Source of the DNA: QPIN01 sp965224575
GTDB taxonomy: Bacteria > Pseudomonadota > Gammaproteobacteria > Methylococcales > Methylomonadaceae
DNA: 64,000 nt
Assembly: GCA_965224575.1 (NCBI GenBank)
Contig: CBDCZQ010000006.1
Coordinates: 310,001 to 374,000 of the forward strand
Direction of reading: 5' to 3'
The notes under the pieces were generated by a model. The model was not told the origin of the DNA, ran no database searches, and saw nothing but the letters and a program-made list of their open reading frames with translations. Shown here piece by piece: positions 52,708 through 62,083 of this stretch. The position numbers were made by a program, and so were the translations under genes. Positions within the stretch are counted from its first letter, which is position 1. The number at the start of each line of letters is the position of its first letter.

Positions 52708-53310
52708 ATGCTAAATTTCTTTAGAATATTAACCCTAACAATTTCTCTACAAGGCTGTGGGTATAACGCTTTGCAAACTACAGATGAATCAATTAAATCA
52801 TCTTGGGCTGAAGTACTTAATCAATACCAACGCCGAGCTGATCTAATTCCAAATTTAGTAAATACCGTAAAGGGCTATGCAGCTCATGAAAAAGATGTCT
52901 TCACATCAGTAACTAACGCTAGGGCAAAAGTTGGAGCTATTCAAGCCACCCCTGAATTAATTAATGATGAAGCTGCCTTTAAAAAATTTAATGTGGCACA
53001 AAGTGAAATGAGCTCTGCATTAGGTCGTTTGCTTTTAGTAGCTGAAAATTATCCTCAGTTAAAAGCTGATGGTGTATTTCGTGATCTTCAAGCTCAATTA
53101 GAAGGAACAGAAAATCGAATCACAGTTGCCAGAAACCGATATATAAAAGCAGTTCAAGATTATAATGTAACCGTAAGAAAATTTCCTTCTAATCTAACGG
53201 CAATGATGTTTGGGTTTTCAACCAAACCTACTTTTTCTGTTGAAAATGAAGCTGAAATTTCAGCCCCTCCAAAAGTAAATTTTAATCAACCCCCCGTGCC
53301 GGCTTCTTAA
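52708..53310 (+). CDS. lemA: LemA-family lipoprotein
   Basis: From the ATG at 52708 (GGAGG upstream) the product is 200 residues with a short lipoprotein signal ending LTISLQGC (Cys17). LemA helices follow: WAEVLNQYQRRADLIPNLVN, AARAKVGAIQ-type helix, and ITVARNRYIKAVQDYNVTVR with FPSNLTAMMFGF. LemA proteins are all-helical, bound to the envelope, with unknown action. It is followed by two TPM-domain genes, a common trio. Confidence 0.92.
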   Translation: MLNFFRILTLTISLQGCGYNALQTTDESIKSSWAEVLNQYQRRADLIPNLVNTVKGYAAHEKDVFTSVTNARAKVGAIQATPELINDEAAFKKFNVAQSEMSSALGRLLLVAENYPQLKADGVFRDLQAQLEGTENRITVARNRYIKAVQDYNVTVRKFPSNLTAMMFGFSTKPTFSVENEAEISAPPKVNFNQPPVPAS

Positions 53311-53336
53311 TTTAACCTTTGTCAGACACAGACAAA

Positions 53337-54275
53337 ATGTACTTTAGGCAACTGGACAAAAAGGCAAGTAAGCTGGGTTGGTTATTTGCTTCCAGCTGCC
53401 TCACTTACTGCCTTAAAATATTAGGAGCTTTACTGTTTCTGACATCGACAGAATTTAATTCTGCCCATGCCGAACAGAAAATTCCGCAATTAATATCACC
53501 CGTCACTGATTTAACGGGGACATTGTCCCCATCCCAAAAACAAGGACTGGAACAAAAATTATTACAATTTGAATCTAGCAAAGGTAGTCAACTTGTAATA
53601 TTAATCGTCCCCAGCACCCAACCAGAAAGCATTGAACAATATGCATTTCGGGCCGCTGAACAATGGAAATTAGGACGAAAAAATATTGATGATGGCGTGT
53701 TATTACTGGTTGCAAAAAATGACAGAAAATTACGTATAGAGGTAGGCTATGGATTAGAAGGTGCTATTCCAGATGCTATTGCTAAGAGAGTGATTAGTGA
53801 AATTATAACGCCCTATTTTAAAGCAGGTGATTTCTATAGCGGAATTTCGGCAGGGACAGAGCAGTTAACTAAGCTGATAAATGGAGAACCATTACCCCCT
53901 CCTAGTCAATCGTATGGAAATCAGCAATCAACTATTGAAGAACTTTTGTTTATTTTATTTTTTATCTTATTTTTTGCACCTATTTTACGTTCAATGTTTG
54001 GCCGACTTATTGGCTCTAGTCTTGCAGGGGGCTTTGCTGGCTATTTTACTTGGTCAGTGACTACTCTCCTAGCTAGTAGCGTAGCAGCAGGTGTTGCCAT
54101 TTTCTTTTTAGCCATGCTATTTCACAGAGGAGGTCGAAGTAATTTTCCAAGTGATCGTGGTGGCTATGGCGGTGGATTTGGAGGTTCCTGGTCTGGAAGA
54201 AGTGGTGGTTTCGGCGGTGGATTTGGTGGCGGCGGCGGCGGGTTTGGCGGCGGCGGAGCATCAGGAGGATGGTAA
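53337..54275 (+). CDS. TPM-domain membrane protein (YgcG family)
   Basis: The ATG at 53337 gives 312 residues (a TTG at 53319 is the alternative). A signal helix ends near FNSAHAEQK, and the TPM domain (about 50-180) holds LTGTLSPSQKQGLEQKLLQF, KLGRKNIDDGVLLLVAKNDR and RIEVGYGLEGAIPD. Two membrane segments (FILFFILFFAPIL; SSVAAGVAIFFLAMLF) follow and a Gly-rich tail ends GGGGASGGW. TPM domains bind metals or act as phosphatases in plants; here the role is unknown. It is co-transcribed with lemA. Confidence 0.9.
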   Translation: MYFRQLDKKASKLGWLFASSCLTYCLKILGALLFLTSTEFNSAHAEQKIPQLISPVTDLTGTLSPSQKQGLEQKLLQFESSKGSQLVILIVPSTQPESIEQYAFRAAEQWKLGRKNIDDGVLLLVAKNDRKLRIEVGYGLEGAIPDAIAKRVISEIITPYFKAGDFYSGISAGTEQLTKLINGEPLPPPSQSYGNQQSTIEELLFILFFILFFAPILRSMFGRLIGSSLAGGFAGYFTWSVTTLLASSVAAGVAIFFLAMLFHRGGRSNFPSDRGGYGGGFGGSWSGRSGGFGGGFGGGGGGFGGGGASGGW

Positions 54276-54276
54276 T

Positions 54277-54777
54277 ATGAATATCACAAGACTGTTTAAA
54301 CACTTATTACATTTCCCTTGGTTGGTTCATTACAAATTTCCACCATCAAGTTTAAATAAAATTGAAGAAGCAATTACTCTATCTGAAAAAAACCATAGTG
54401 CTGAAATTCGCTTTGCTATTGAAAGCTCATTAAGTTTTTTTGAATTGTTACAAAATACCCCTTGTTTTGATCGTGGAGTCGATATCTTTTCTGAATTAAG
54501 AATTTGGGATACAGAAGAAAATAATGGTGTACTCATCTTTTTATTATTAGCAGATAAAAAAGTCGAGATTGTTGCTGACAGAGGACTCAACAAAAAAATC
54601 TCCAAAGATGATTGGCAAGCTATTTGTAATTTAATGGAACAGGCATTTAAGCAAAATAAATTTGAAACTGGTGTAATAACGGGTATAAATGAAATCACAA
54701 AAAAACTTGTACAATATTACCCTTTAAAAGGACAAAAAAGTATTGATGAATTACCCAACAAGCCTGTTATTTTATGA
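54277..54777 (+). CDS. TPM-domain protein, second copy
   Basis: The real start is the ATG at 54277, one base after the previous stop, giving 166 residues; the open frame running in from 54151 is a shadow of the Gly-rich tail. It lacks a signal peptide. The TPM segment is seen in AEIRFAIESSLSFFELLQN, FSELRIWDTEENNGVLIFLL and VEIVADRGLNKKISKDDW. It is the third gene of the lemA trio. Confidence 0.85.
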   Translation: MNITRLFKHLLHFPWLVHYKFPPSSLNKIEEAITLSEKNHSAEIRFAIESSLSFFELLQNTPCFDRGVDIFSELRIWDTEENNGVLIFLLLADKKVEIVADRGLNKKISKDDWQAICNLMEQAFKQNKFETGVITGINEITKKLVQYYPLKGQKSIDELPNKPVIL

Positions 54778-54788
54778 CCAACTGTTTT

Positions 54789-54956
54789 TATACTTCGCGC
54801 AGCGGTCACGAGTGCGGATTTCTATCGGTTGATTTTTACCGATAGGCTGGCGTTGCTAAAATGGTTGCGTAGCTTGCTATGCGCCCATTTCAGCGCCTTG
54901 CTATCGACAAAAATCAACTCGCTATAAATTCCGCATCCGTGACCGCGCAAAGTATA
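54789..54956. mobile_element. MITE-like palindromic element, copy 2
   Basis: The ends are TATACTTCGCGC and GCGCAAAGTATA with one mismatch. The inside repeats the 42988 element: CGGTCACG.GTGC, ATTTTTACCGATAG (compare ATTTTTGCCGATAG), GTTGCTAAAATGGTTGCGTAG, TGCTATGCGCCC, CAGCGCCTTGCT, CGACAAAAATCA. It is 168 bp. An AG is inserted after TTCGCGC. It lies between the TPM gene and the MBL gene. Confidence 0.8.
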
Positions 54957-55006
54957 TATCTTTAGCATCAAGTGCCACCACCTTATACTAATATAATAAA
55001 CCTCCA

Positions 55007-55648
55007 ATGAGTTTAAGATTTTCAATTATTCCTGTTACTAGTTATCAACAAAACTGTACTTTACTTATTTGTAACAAAAGCAATAAAGCCGCGATTGTTG
55101 ACCCTGGAGGAGAAATTGATGTTATTTTAAAAACTATTGATCAAGAAAATGCAATACTGGAAAAAATTTTAGTGACTCACGCACATCTTGATCATATTGG
55201 AGCAGTCGCAGAACTAGCATCCATGCTGTCCATTCCAATTGAAGGGCCACAACAAGAAGATAAATTTTGGATAGACCTGATTCCCCAACAAATTGAAACA
55301 TTTGGTTTTCCACATAGTGACACATTCACTCCAAACCGCTGGTTAAATGATGGAAATACCGTTAGCGTTGGAGAACAAAAACTTCAGGCTATCCACTGCC
55401 CAGGCCACACCCCTGGGCATATCGTTTTCGTCCACAAGGAATCTAAATTAGCCATCGTGGGTGACGTTCTGTTTAACGGATCTATTGGTCGAACTGATTT
55501 TCCAAGAGGAAACCATGCAACATTGATCCATTCAATCAAAGACAAGTTATGGCCTTTGGGTAAAGAAGTTAAATTTATTCCAGGTCATGGCCCTATGTCA
55601 TCCTTTGGAGAAGAAATGAAAACAAATCCTTATGTAAGTATTGAGTGA
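55007..55648 (+). CDS. Metallo-beta-lactamase-fold hydrolase (GloB/YcbL-like)
   Basis: The 213-residue protein has the metal motif THAHLDHIG (His58-x-His60-x-Asp62-His63), a later His in HCPGHTPGHIVFVH, the Asp in AIVGDVLFNGSIGR and the final His of FIPGHGPMS. This fits the YcbL group of small type II glyoxalases. It probably hydrolyses a thioester or similar. It stands alone, convergent with the orphan DeaD-like gene. Confidence 0.9.
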   Translation: MSLRFSIIPVTSYQQNCTLLICNKSNKAAIVDPGGEIDVILKTIDQENAILEKILVTHAHLDHIGAVAELASMLSIPIEGPQQEDKFWIDLIPQQIETFGFPHSDTFTPNRWLNDGNTVSVGEQKLQAIHCPGHTPGHIVFVHKESKLAIVGDVLFNGSIGRTDFPRGNHATLIHSIKDKLWPLGKEVKFIPGHGPMSSFGEEMKTNPYVSIE

Positions 55649-55655
55649 CTTTTTT

Positions 55656-56180
55656 CTAACCAGAATTTCGTTTATTTCTTCGATGAAATCTACGATGAAA
55701 TTTAACTCTCTTTATATTCAATTTTTTATTTTGAATTTCTGTTTCAGATATTAACTGAAAAATATCAGGCGCCATCCCTTCTGGCAAATCAACTATTGTG
55801 TAATGATTGCGTATATCCACTTTTGATATTTTCTTCTTGTCTACACCTGACACTTCAACCAAAATAGTTTTAATTTCATCGACTTGTACTTTATTAATTA
55901 AACCTATGTCTAGTCGATACCTGACAACTCGTTGCTTTGGTAAAACAGGAAGAGATAAATTAGTTTTTGCTTTATCTACATCTCTGTCTCCATTATTTTT
56001 TTTCGAATAAAAGTCTGGCTGATTTAGCAAACTTATTGCCGCAGCACATTCTAAAATACTAACACCTAATTCTGTTGATAAACGTTTTATTAAGTTTTGA
56101 TGTAGATTCAGGTCTACATGCCTAAGCAATCCCTCTACGCTATTCTTCAACATACTTTCATTATTGTAATTTTGTCCCAT
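55656..56180 (-). CDS. Orphan DeaD-type C-terminal RNA-binding protein
   Basis: The 174-residue protein matches the C-terminal half of DeaD/CsdA RNA helicases with no helicase core. The first part (DLNLHQNLIKRLSTELGVS, then ILECAAAISLLNQPDF) resembles the dimerisation-type helices after the helicase core. The second (YRLDIGLINKVQVDEIKTIL, SKVDIRNHYTIVDLPEGMAP, LNIKRVKFHRR) is the DbpA/DeaD RNA-binding fold. The tail is very basic. Its start is 7 bases past the surA stop, so it rides on the lptD-surA transcript. It is free-standing; a role as an RNA or rRNA binder is inferred. Confidence 0.78.
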   Translation of the reverse strand: MGQNYNNESMLKNSVEGLLRHVDLNLHQNLIKRLSTELGVSILECAAAISLLNQPDFYSKKNNGDRDVDKAKTNLSLPVLPKQRVVRYRLDIGLINKVQVDEIKTILVEVSGVDKKKISKVDIRNHYTIVDLPEGMAPDIFQLISETEIQNKKLNIKRVKFHRRFHRRNKRNSG

Positions 56181-56187
56181 AGAGCAA

Positions 56188-57471
56188 TTACAACCTATCC
56201 TGCTTAATATCTACAAATGCTTCGTCTCTCAGTCGACGTAGCCATAGCTCCGTCTCTTCTTCTATTTTTCGTTTACGAATTTCTTCTCTTACCCTATTTT
56301 TTTTATGCTCAACACTGTCATCCTTTTCCTGGCGCTTCAAAACTTGAATGATATGCCAACCAAACTGAGTTTGTACCGGGTCACTAATCTCGTTTATTTT
56401 TAATTGATTCATTGCTGCTTCAAAAGGTGGAACCAAATCTCCAGAACCAACCAAACCCAAATCTCCTCCATTTAAAGCAGAACCTTTATCATCAGAGTTT
56501 GATCGTGCTAGCATTGCAAAATCATCACCATCTGTAATTCTGTCTTTTAATGCTAACAATCTTTTTTTAGCTTCTGCATCATCAATTAATTCGTTAGTTT
56601 TAACCAGGATATGTCGCGCATTTGTTTTAGTAACTATATGTTTTTCTAAACCTTTTAAATCCAAAAGTTTAATCACATGAAATCCACTGGGGCTACGAAT
56701 TAGTTCAGCAACTTCTCCCTTATCCATTTTTGTTACGGTATCAACAAATAAGGTCGGTATTCCACCTATAGTTCGCCAACCTAAATCCCCACCTTTTAGC
56801 GCACTATTACCATCAGAATAAGCAACTGCTGTCTGTTGAAAATCAGCTCCGTCTAGTAGTAGCTCAGCTCGTACACTATTTGCTTTTTCACGAGCTTTAC
56901 TAATAACTGAAGCCGAAGCTGCATCAGGCACCGAAATTAAAATATGACCAAGATGAAACTGTATTTTTTCTTCTCCAATTTCACCTTGAGTTTCTAAATA
57001 ATGGCTGACCTCTCGATCTGTTACTTTAATACGCGTTCCAATTTCTCTTGCTCTTAATTGATTAATGATAATTTCTTTTTTGATATCTTCTTGAAATTGC
57101 TGAAAACTCATTCCTTGGCTTTCTAGTTCTTTACGAAATTCATCAATAGTTAAACCATTTCTTCTAGCAATATCTTGAGTCGAACTCCTCAACATTTCAT
57201 TACTCACTCGAATACCTGATTTTTCAGCTAGTTGTCGTTGTAACTTATCAATAATGATACGTTCTAAAACTTGCTTTCTTAGAATAAAAATAGGAGGAAC
57301 CATCACTTTATTAGCTTTAAGGTTTTTGGTAATACTTTCAACCTGAGCGGATAATTCCTGTTCTAAAACGATATCATCTTCAACAACAGCGACTATACGC
57401 CCTAAAAGCTCTGCTTTCACAATTGGACTAGCTAATAATGCACATATAATTAAACTTGAAAACTTTATCAT
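56188..57471 (-). CDS. surA: Periplasmic chaperone/prolyl isomerase SurA
   Basis: SurA escorts outer-membrane proteins including LptD. The 427-residue protein has a signal peptide (KFSSLIICALLASPIVKA), an N-terminal chaperone domain (RIVAVVEDDIVLEQELSAQV), two parvulin domains with QFHLGHILISVP...LGWR and NARHILVKTN...LGLVGSGD, and a short C-terminal helix. It follows lptD by 139 bases. No pdxA/rsmA/apaG follow as in E. coli; an RNA-binding gene does. Confidence 0.95.
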   Translation of the reverse strand: MIKFSSLIICALLASPIVKAELLGRIVAVVEDDIVLEQELSAQVESITKNLKANKVMVPPIFILRKQVLERIIIDKLQRQLAEKSGIRVSNEMLRSSTQDIARRNGLTIDEFRKELESQGMSFQQFQEDIKKEIIINQLRAREIGTRIKVTDREVSHYLETQGEIGEEKIQFHLGHILISVPDAASASVISKAREKANSVRAELLLDGADFQQTAVAYSDGNSALKGGDLGWRTIGGIPTLFVDTVTKMDKGEVAELIRSPSGFHVIKLLDLKGLEKHIVTKTNARHILVKTNELIDDAEAKKRLLALKDRITDGDDFAMLARSNSDDKGSALNGGDLGLVGSGDLVPPFEAAMNQLKINEISDPVQTQFGWHIIQVLKRQEKDDSVEHKKNRVREEIRKRKIEEETELWLRRLRDEAFVDIKQDRL

Positions 57472-57610
57472 CTTTTTTTTATTTCTCTGTTAAAGCAAGG
57501 ATTCAATCACTTTTCAATCCTGACTTGTATTTTGATCCACTACAACCGCTTAAAGAACAGTATCTAACTCAAATATAACACCAATCAGTCATAAACTGAC
57601 CTTTACTGAC

Positions 57611-60241
57611 TTAGTCTTGACTCTGGTAACCACTTAGATTTTTTTCTAAGAATTCATCAACTTTATCACCGAAACTGGTCAATCCTTTTAATTCCATTTG
57701 CACAAAAATTCCCTCATCCATTTCAATTTCATTATTTTCATCTAATACAAAATCATTTGTTAATGAATCCTTTAATGTATTAGCAAATCTTCTCCATATA
57801 ATACGAAAACGCCAGCAACAACTATCTTTTTCTAAACCTACAAAACTTTCAGTAGTAGATTGATAATTAAATGAATACTGCAAACGCCCTACACCATACC
57901 AATTATCAAGTATTGGCCAACGAATTGAAGTATCTATTCGACTAATACTTTTAATTGCACTTCGCTGATCTTCTCCTCTATAACGATAGCCTAAATTGAA
58001 AATTTGGCTGGGTTGATTTCTATAGGTCAGTTGAACATGACCCCGAGCAATATCATCTTCCTCAAGATCCCAATGAATATCTGATGAAAAAGATAATTGT
58101 TTGGTTAACTGGCCACTCAACGCGGCTATAGGGTTAGAAAAGCTTTGTCTTTCCGGTGTGCCTTTTATAACTACTTCTCTATCCTTAAAATAGAAAATTT
58201 CACCTACACTAAATTTTAAACGTTCTTGCCCTGTTTTTGAGTCAATTAATCTAGAGGTTAAAGCCGCTGTAATCTGATTAGCATCCTGAACTCTATCATT
58301 CCCACTAAAACGATTTTCTCTAAATAAACTGCTAAAACTAAAATCATAAAGTGATGAATCAAAAACCGGAATATCATCTTGATTTTTATTGGGTATATAT
58401 AAATAAAATAATCTTGGTTCTAGGGTATTTAAATAACTTGAGTTTTCAAACTCAAAATCTCGTTCAAAAATCAAACCGCTATCAGTAGAAAAAATCGGCA
58501 AGGAACGGCTGATACTACTCGACTTCCCATCAATTTGATTATTTAAAAAATATTCAGAATGCTGCCAAGAAAACTTAGGTTTAAAAAAGTAACCTGCGGT
58601 TTTGATAGGAATAGCAATAGAAGGTTTTACATTTATCCTATGCCCACTCACACGACTATTTCTATGGAAATTAACATATTCATTATCCATGGCAATATCA
58701 ACAGGCCAATCCTCAAAAGAATGATCGAAATTTAATATAACTTGCGGTAATTTTTGATAGGGCTTATCAACCTCTATCACATTTTTATCTATCGTTTGAT
58801 AGGATTCAAAATGTGTTGTAAAGAAAACACCTTCTCGACGATAATTAAGATTAGCCTGGCTTTGTAAAAACCGATCATTCGACATACCCAATGCATTATT
58901 CAATTCATCAAAATATTCATCATCAGAAACATAATTCAAATCAATATTACTGTCTAGACCCGGTATAAAAACGGTACGATTCTTAAATGTTCCTGAATAC
59001 CTTTGTTTTTGCTCTAAAATATCATAAGGCAAATATTCTAAACCTATTAACCCATTTGTCTTCTCTGTCAAATAGCGGAATTCCGCCCCTATCATAACGC
59101 CTCGTTTTGACATATATCTTGGTCTCAACAACAAATCGTAGTTTGGCGCTATGTTCCAATAGTAAGGAAGTGAAATATCAAATCCATTTTCATCCGCACT
59201 ACCAAATGAAGGTGCCAGTATCCCCGTTGTGCGTCTGTCGTCGATAGGAAAAGAAATATAGGGAGTATACAAAAGAGGAACGCTTTTAAATTCTAACCAA
59301 GCATGTTTAGCAGACCCTTTTCCAGTTTGTTTGTTCATTTTTAATCTATCGGTGTGCAAGACCCAATCCTGGTTTCCAGGACGACAACTGGTAAATGCAG
59401 CATTTTTATAGCGAGACAAAAATTTATTATCACGATAAACCACATCGGCATGTCCTCGAATAGGGCCAGACGGGGAGATAAAAATGGCATCTCTTAAACG
59501 AGCTTCATTAGATTTTAAATTTAATAAAACTGTATCACTAAATAAAGAAATCTCATTTTCTGAATAAAGAACCTGTCCCTGGGCATCCATTGTTTCCGAA
59601 ACAGTGTCATAACTTGCGCTATCGGATGAGACTTTCTGGTCAGCACGAACAATTTCAACATTTCCAAAAAAACTGGTAATTTCTTTATCAAACACTTCGG
59701 TATAATCAGCAGTCACATTCATCGGAACAGTATCTCTAGTGTCTTCTCCTTGAACATATCGATACTTTCCTCGCGACGCATTGCTACAGTTTTCCCACGG
59801 ATCATATTTTAAATTTGACTGTAGCATTTTAAATTGTTGTTCCTGATTCAAATCAAAAGCATCAGAAAACAAACTAAAAGAACCCGTTTTATCTTCAACA
59901 AATTTTGTTTGACCTTTCGGGTCAGCTCCCTTTAAACTACAATTCCATGTTCCATTTTCACCTCCTGTATAACAATTCCATCCTGAATTTTTGGATGTGA
60001 CCTGAGGTGGTTTATTTGAAATAGGGGATTCTTTCTGTGAGCTTTGTTCTAAATCAGAAATTGTTTTATTAGCCTTGGAGGGTACAGGCAATGAAGAATT
60101 ATCCGTACTTTTTTGTGCAGTTAAATCCCCACATGCCCAGCCTTCTTTACCCTGATCCTTACAATTCCAATCATTATCATTTGCAAAGCCAAGTTCAAGG
60201 TAAGAAAATAGAAAAAAAATACAAAAAAGTTGGCGATACAT
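57611..60241 (-). CDS. lptD: LPS-assembly outer-membrane protein LptD
   Basis: LptD with LptE inserts LPS into the outer membrane. The 876 residues carry a signal peptide (RQLFCIFFLFSYLELGFA), an N-terminal Trp/Cys region of two similar WNC...W.C units (about 26-37 and 88-101), the OstA-like jellyroll (NVTADYTEVFDKEITSFFGN) and the barrel. The Cys pair DSCCWRFRIIW near the C-terminus is the conserved disulfide partner. It is divergent from amgK, as in Pseudomonas. The two WNC units are an unusual N-terminal addition. Confidence 0.95.
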   Translation of the reverse strand: MYRQLFCIFFLFSYLELGFANDNDWNCKDQGKEGWACGDLTAQKSTDNSSLPVPSKANKTISDLEQSSQKESPISNKPPQVTSKNSGWNCYTGGENGTWNCSLKGADPKGQTKFVEDKTGSFSLFSDAFDLNQEQQFKMLQSNLKYDPWENCSNASRGKYRYVQGEDTRDTVPMNVTADYTEVFDKEITSFFGNVEIVRADQKVSSDSASYDTVSETMDAQGQVLYSENEISLFSDTVLLNLKSNEARLRDAIFISPSGPIRGHADVVYRDNKFLSRYKNAAFTSCRPGNQDWVLHTDRLKMNKQTGKGSAKHAWLEFKSVPLLYTPYISFPIDDRRTTGILAPSFGSADENGFDISLPYYWNIAPNYDLLLRPRYMSKRGVMIGAEFRYLTEKTNGLIGLEYLPYDILEQKQRYSGTFKNRTVFIPGLDSNIDLNYVSDDEYFDELNNALGMSNDRFLQSQANLNYRREGVFFTTHFESYQTIDKNVIEVDKPYQKLPQVILNFDHSFEDWPVDIAMDNEYVNFHRNSRVSGHRINVKPSIAIPIKTAGYFFKPKFSWQHSEYFLNNQIDGKSSSISRSLPIFSTDSGLIFERDFEFENSSYLNTLEPRLFYLYIPNKNQDDIPVFDSSLYDFSFSSLFRENRFSGNDRVQDANQITAALTSRLIDSKTGQERLKFSVGEIFYFKDREVVIKGTPERQSFSNPIAALSGQLTKQLSFSSDIHWDLEEDDIARGHVQLTYRNQPSQIFNLGYRYRGEDQRSAIKSISRIDTSIRWPILDNWYGVGRLQYSFNYQSTTESFVGLEKDSCCWRFRIIWRRFANTLKDSLTNDFVLDENNEIEMDEGIFVQMELKGLTSFGDKVDEFLEKNLSGYQSQD

Positions 60242-60347
60242 AAATCCGTGTCAGTATAGTTGGCTGAGAAACCAATAATAGAATAAAATAGTCTATTATT
60301 TTACCTTAGTTTAGCCTTACATTTTAAATTAAAGTCTTCAAATTATC

Positions 60348-61358
60348 ATGTCAACGACAGATCCTCGTGCCTTATCAATTCTACATTGGTTAACTCACAC
60401 TCTTCAATTAGATATTATTCAGTTTGAACCTGCTTCTAGCGACGCTAGTTTTAGGCGCTATTTCAGAGTTATTCATAAAAATGGACAACATATCGTTATG
60501 GATGCTCCACCTGAAAAAGAAAATACTGAACCTTTTATTCGTATTGATAAACTTTTTAAAGCATCAGGTGTTGCTGTTCCTGAAATTTATCATCAAGAGC
60601 TTACCCAAGGTTTTTTATTACTAGAAGATTTTGGGTCCACCTGTCTACTTGATAAACTAAATACTACCTCCGCCTTAGACTTTTACTCTTGTGCTTTTAA
60701 TAATCTGGAAACGCTACAAACAAAAACGTCTATCACAACAAGCCAATTACCTCTATACGATGAAGCGCTATTAAGCGAGGAATTGTCCCTTTTTTATGAT
60801 TGGTTTTTGGGGGAATATCTAAATTTATCATTACCTGAGAAAATTAAACAAGAGTTAAATAGAGTTTTAATATCATCTGCAATTGAACAACCACAAGTTT
60901 GTGTTCACCGTGATTTTCACTCTAGGAACTTAATGGTTCTAAACAATAACTCTCTTGGTGTTATTGATTTTCAAGATGCTGTTATCGGGCCTATTACATA
61001 CGACTTAGCCTCTCTATTACGCGATTGTTACATTGCCTGGCCTGAACAAAAGGTTTACCAATGGATGACTCTTTATTTTCATAAAATTACCCAGTCCGGT
61101 TTACTTTCTGATGACATAGATATATTTAAGAACTGGTTTGATTTAATGGGCTTGCAAAGACATTTAAAAGCAATAGGTATTTTTTCTCGCCTACATTTAC
61201 GAGATAATAAATCTAATTATTTAAAGGATATTCCTCGCACAATGACCTATGTCAGTCAAATTTGCAGCCAACATGCTGAACTTAAAGATTTTAATCAATA
61301 TTTAACTACAACTATTTCACCTAAATACTCTCTTAAAAAGCAGAGATCAAGAACATGA
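60348..61358 (+). CDS. amgK: Anomeric MurNAc/GlcNAc kinase (AmgK), aminoglycoside phosphotransferase fold
   Basis: AmgK phosphorylates the anomeric carbon of recycled N-acetylmuramate. The catalytic loop HRDFHSRNLM lies near 186-195, and the metal Asp is in GVIDFQDAVIGPITYDLASL. ASSDASFRRYFRV is the ATP-site start. The 336-residue length fits. Its stop overlaps the murU start as ATGA, and lptD is divergent, the order known from Pseudomonas. It supports a MurNAc recycling bypass with MurU. Confidence 0.94.
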   Translation: MSTTDPRALSILHWLTHTLQLDIIQFEPASSDASFRRYFRVIHKNGQHIVMDAPPEKENTEPFIRIDKLFKASGVAVPEIYHQELTQGFLLLEDFGSTCLLDKLNTTSALDFYSCAFNNLETLQTKTSITTSQLPLYDEALLSEELSLFYDWFLGEYLNLSLPEKIKQELNRVLISSAIEQPQVCVHRDFHSRNLMVLNNNSLGVIDFQDAVIGPITYDLASLLRDCYIAWPEQKVYQWMTLYFHKITQSGLLSDDIDIFKNWFDLMGLQRHLKAIGIFSRLHLRDNKSNYLKDIPRTMTYVSQICSQHAELKDFNQYLTTTISPKYSLKKQRSRT

Positions 61359-62020
61359 AAGCAATGATTTTAGCTGCTGGGCGTGGAGAAAGAATGCGTC
61401 CATTAACAGATTCAACACCAAAACCTTTATTACTTGCCAGTAAGAAACCAATTATTCAACATACTATTGAACAGCTAGTGTCATGTGGATACACTGAAAT
61501 AGTGATTAATATTGCACATTTAGGCCATAAAATCATCGAAACTTTAGGTTCTGGAAATCAATTTGGTGCATCAATCACTTACTCAGATGAAGGAGAAAAT
61601 GCGTTAGAAACGGCAGGGGGAATTATTAATGCGCTTCCAATATTGGGAAAAGAACCTTTTTTACTAGTGAATGGTGATATTGCTTGCAACTATGATTTTT
61701 CTCAATTACATAATAAATCATTTAATCTTGCCCATCTAGTGTTAATCCCTAATCCAGCCCATCATCCAGAAGGAGATTTTCACTTAACATCAAGTGGAGT
61801 CACTACTGTAGATGGCAATCCTACTTTAACTTATAGTGGAATAGGTCTATTTAACCCTATATTATTTAGCCATACCCCAGCAGGTAAAGTTAAACTTGCA
61901 CCATTATTGAGGAATGCTATGACACAAAACAAAGTAACAGGTGAGGAATTTAACGGCTTCTGGCTTGACATTGGTACACCTGAACGCCTAATAGAATTAG
62001 ATAATTATTTGAATTTATAG
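61355..62020 (+). CDS. murU: MurNAc-1-phosphate uridylyltransferase MurU
   Basis: This sugar nucleotidyltransferase has the signature ILAAGRGERMRPLTDSTPKP at 5-24, the metal-binding NGDIACNYD and the GFWLDIGTPERL tail. The 221 residues match MurU. It makes UDP-MurNAc from the AmgK product, so the cell can reuse peptidoglycan sugar without MurA. It is translated together with amgK. Confidence 0.94.
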   Translation: MKAMILAAGRGERMRPLTDSTPKPLLLASKKPIIQHTIEQLVSCGYTEIVINIAHLGHKIIETLGSGNQFGASITYSDEGENALETAGGIINALPILGKEPFLLVNGDIACNYDFSQLHNKSFNLAHLVLIPNPAHHPEGDFHLTSSGVTTVDGNPTLTYSGIGLFNPILFSHTPAGKVKLAPLLRNAMTQNKVTGEEFNGFWLDIGTPERLIELDNYLNL

Positions 62021-62083
62021 CATAGACTACAGTCAACAGGTCAGTTCAACGAACTTACTCGTTTTTTTTACAAAGGCACTAAA

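Noticed and set aside
54073..54303. Arg/His-rich open frame on the minus strand
   Set aside because: It is the reverse shadow of the Gly-rich tail of the TPM protein and has no ribosome site.
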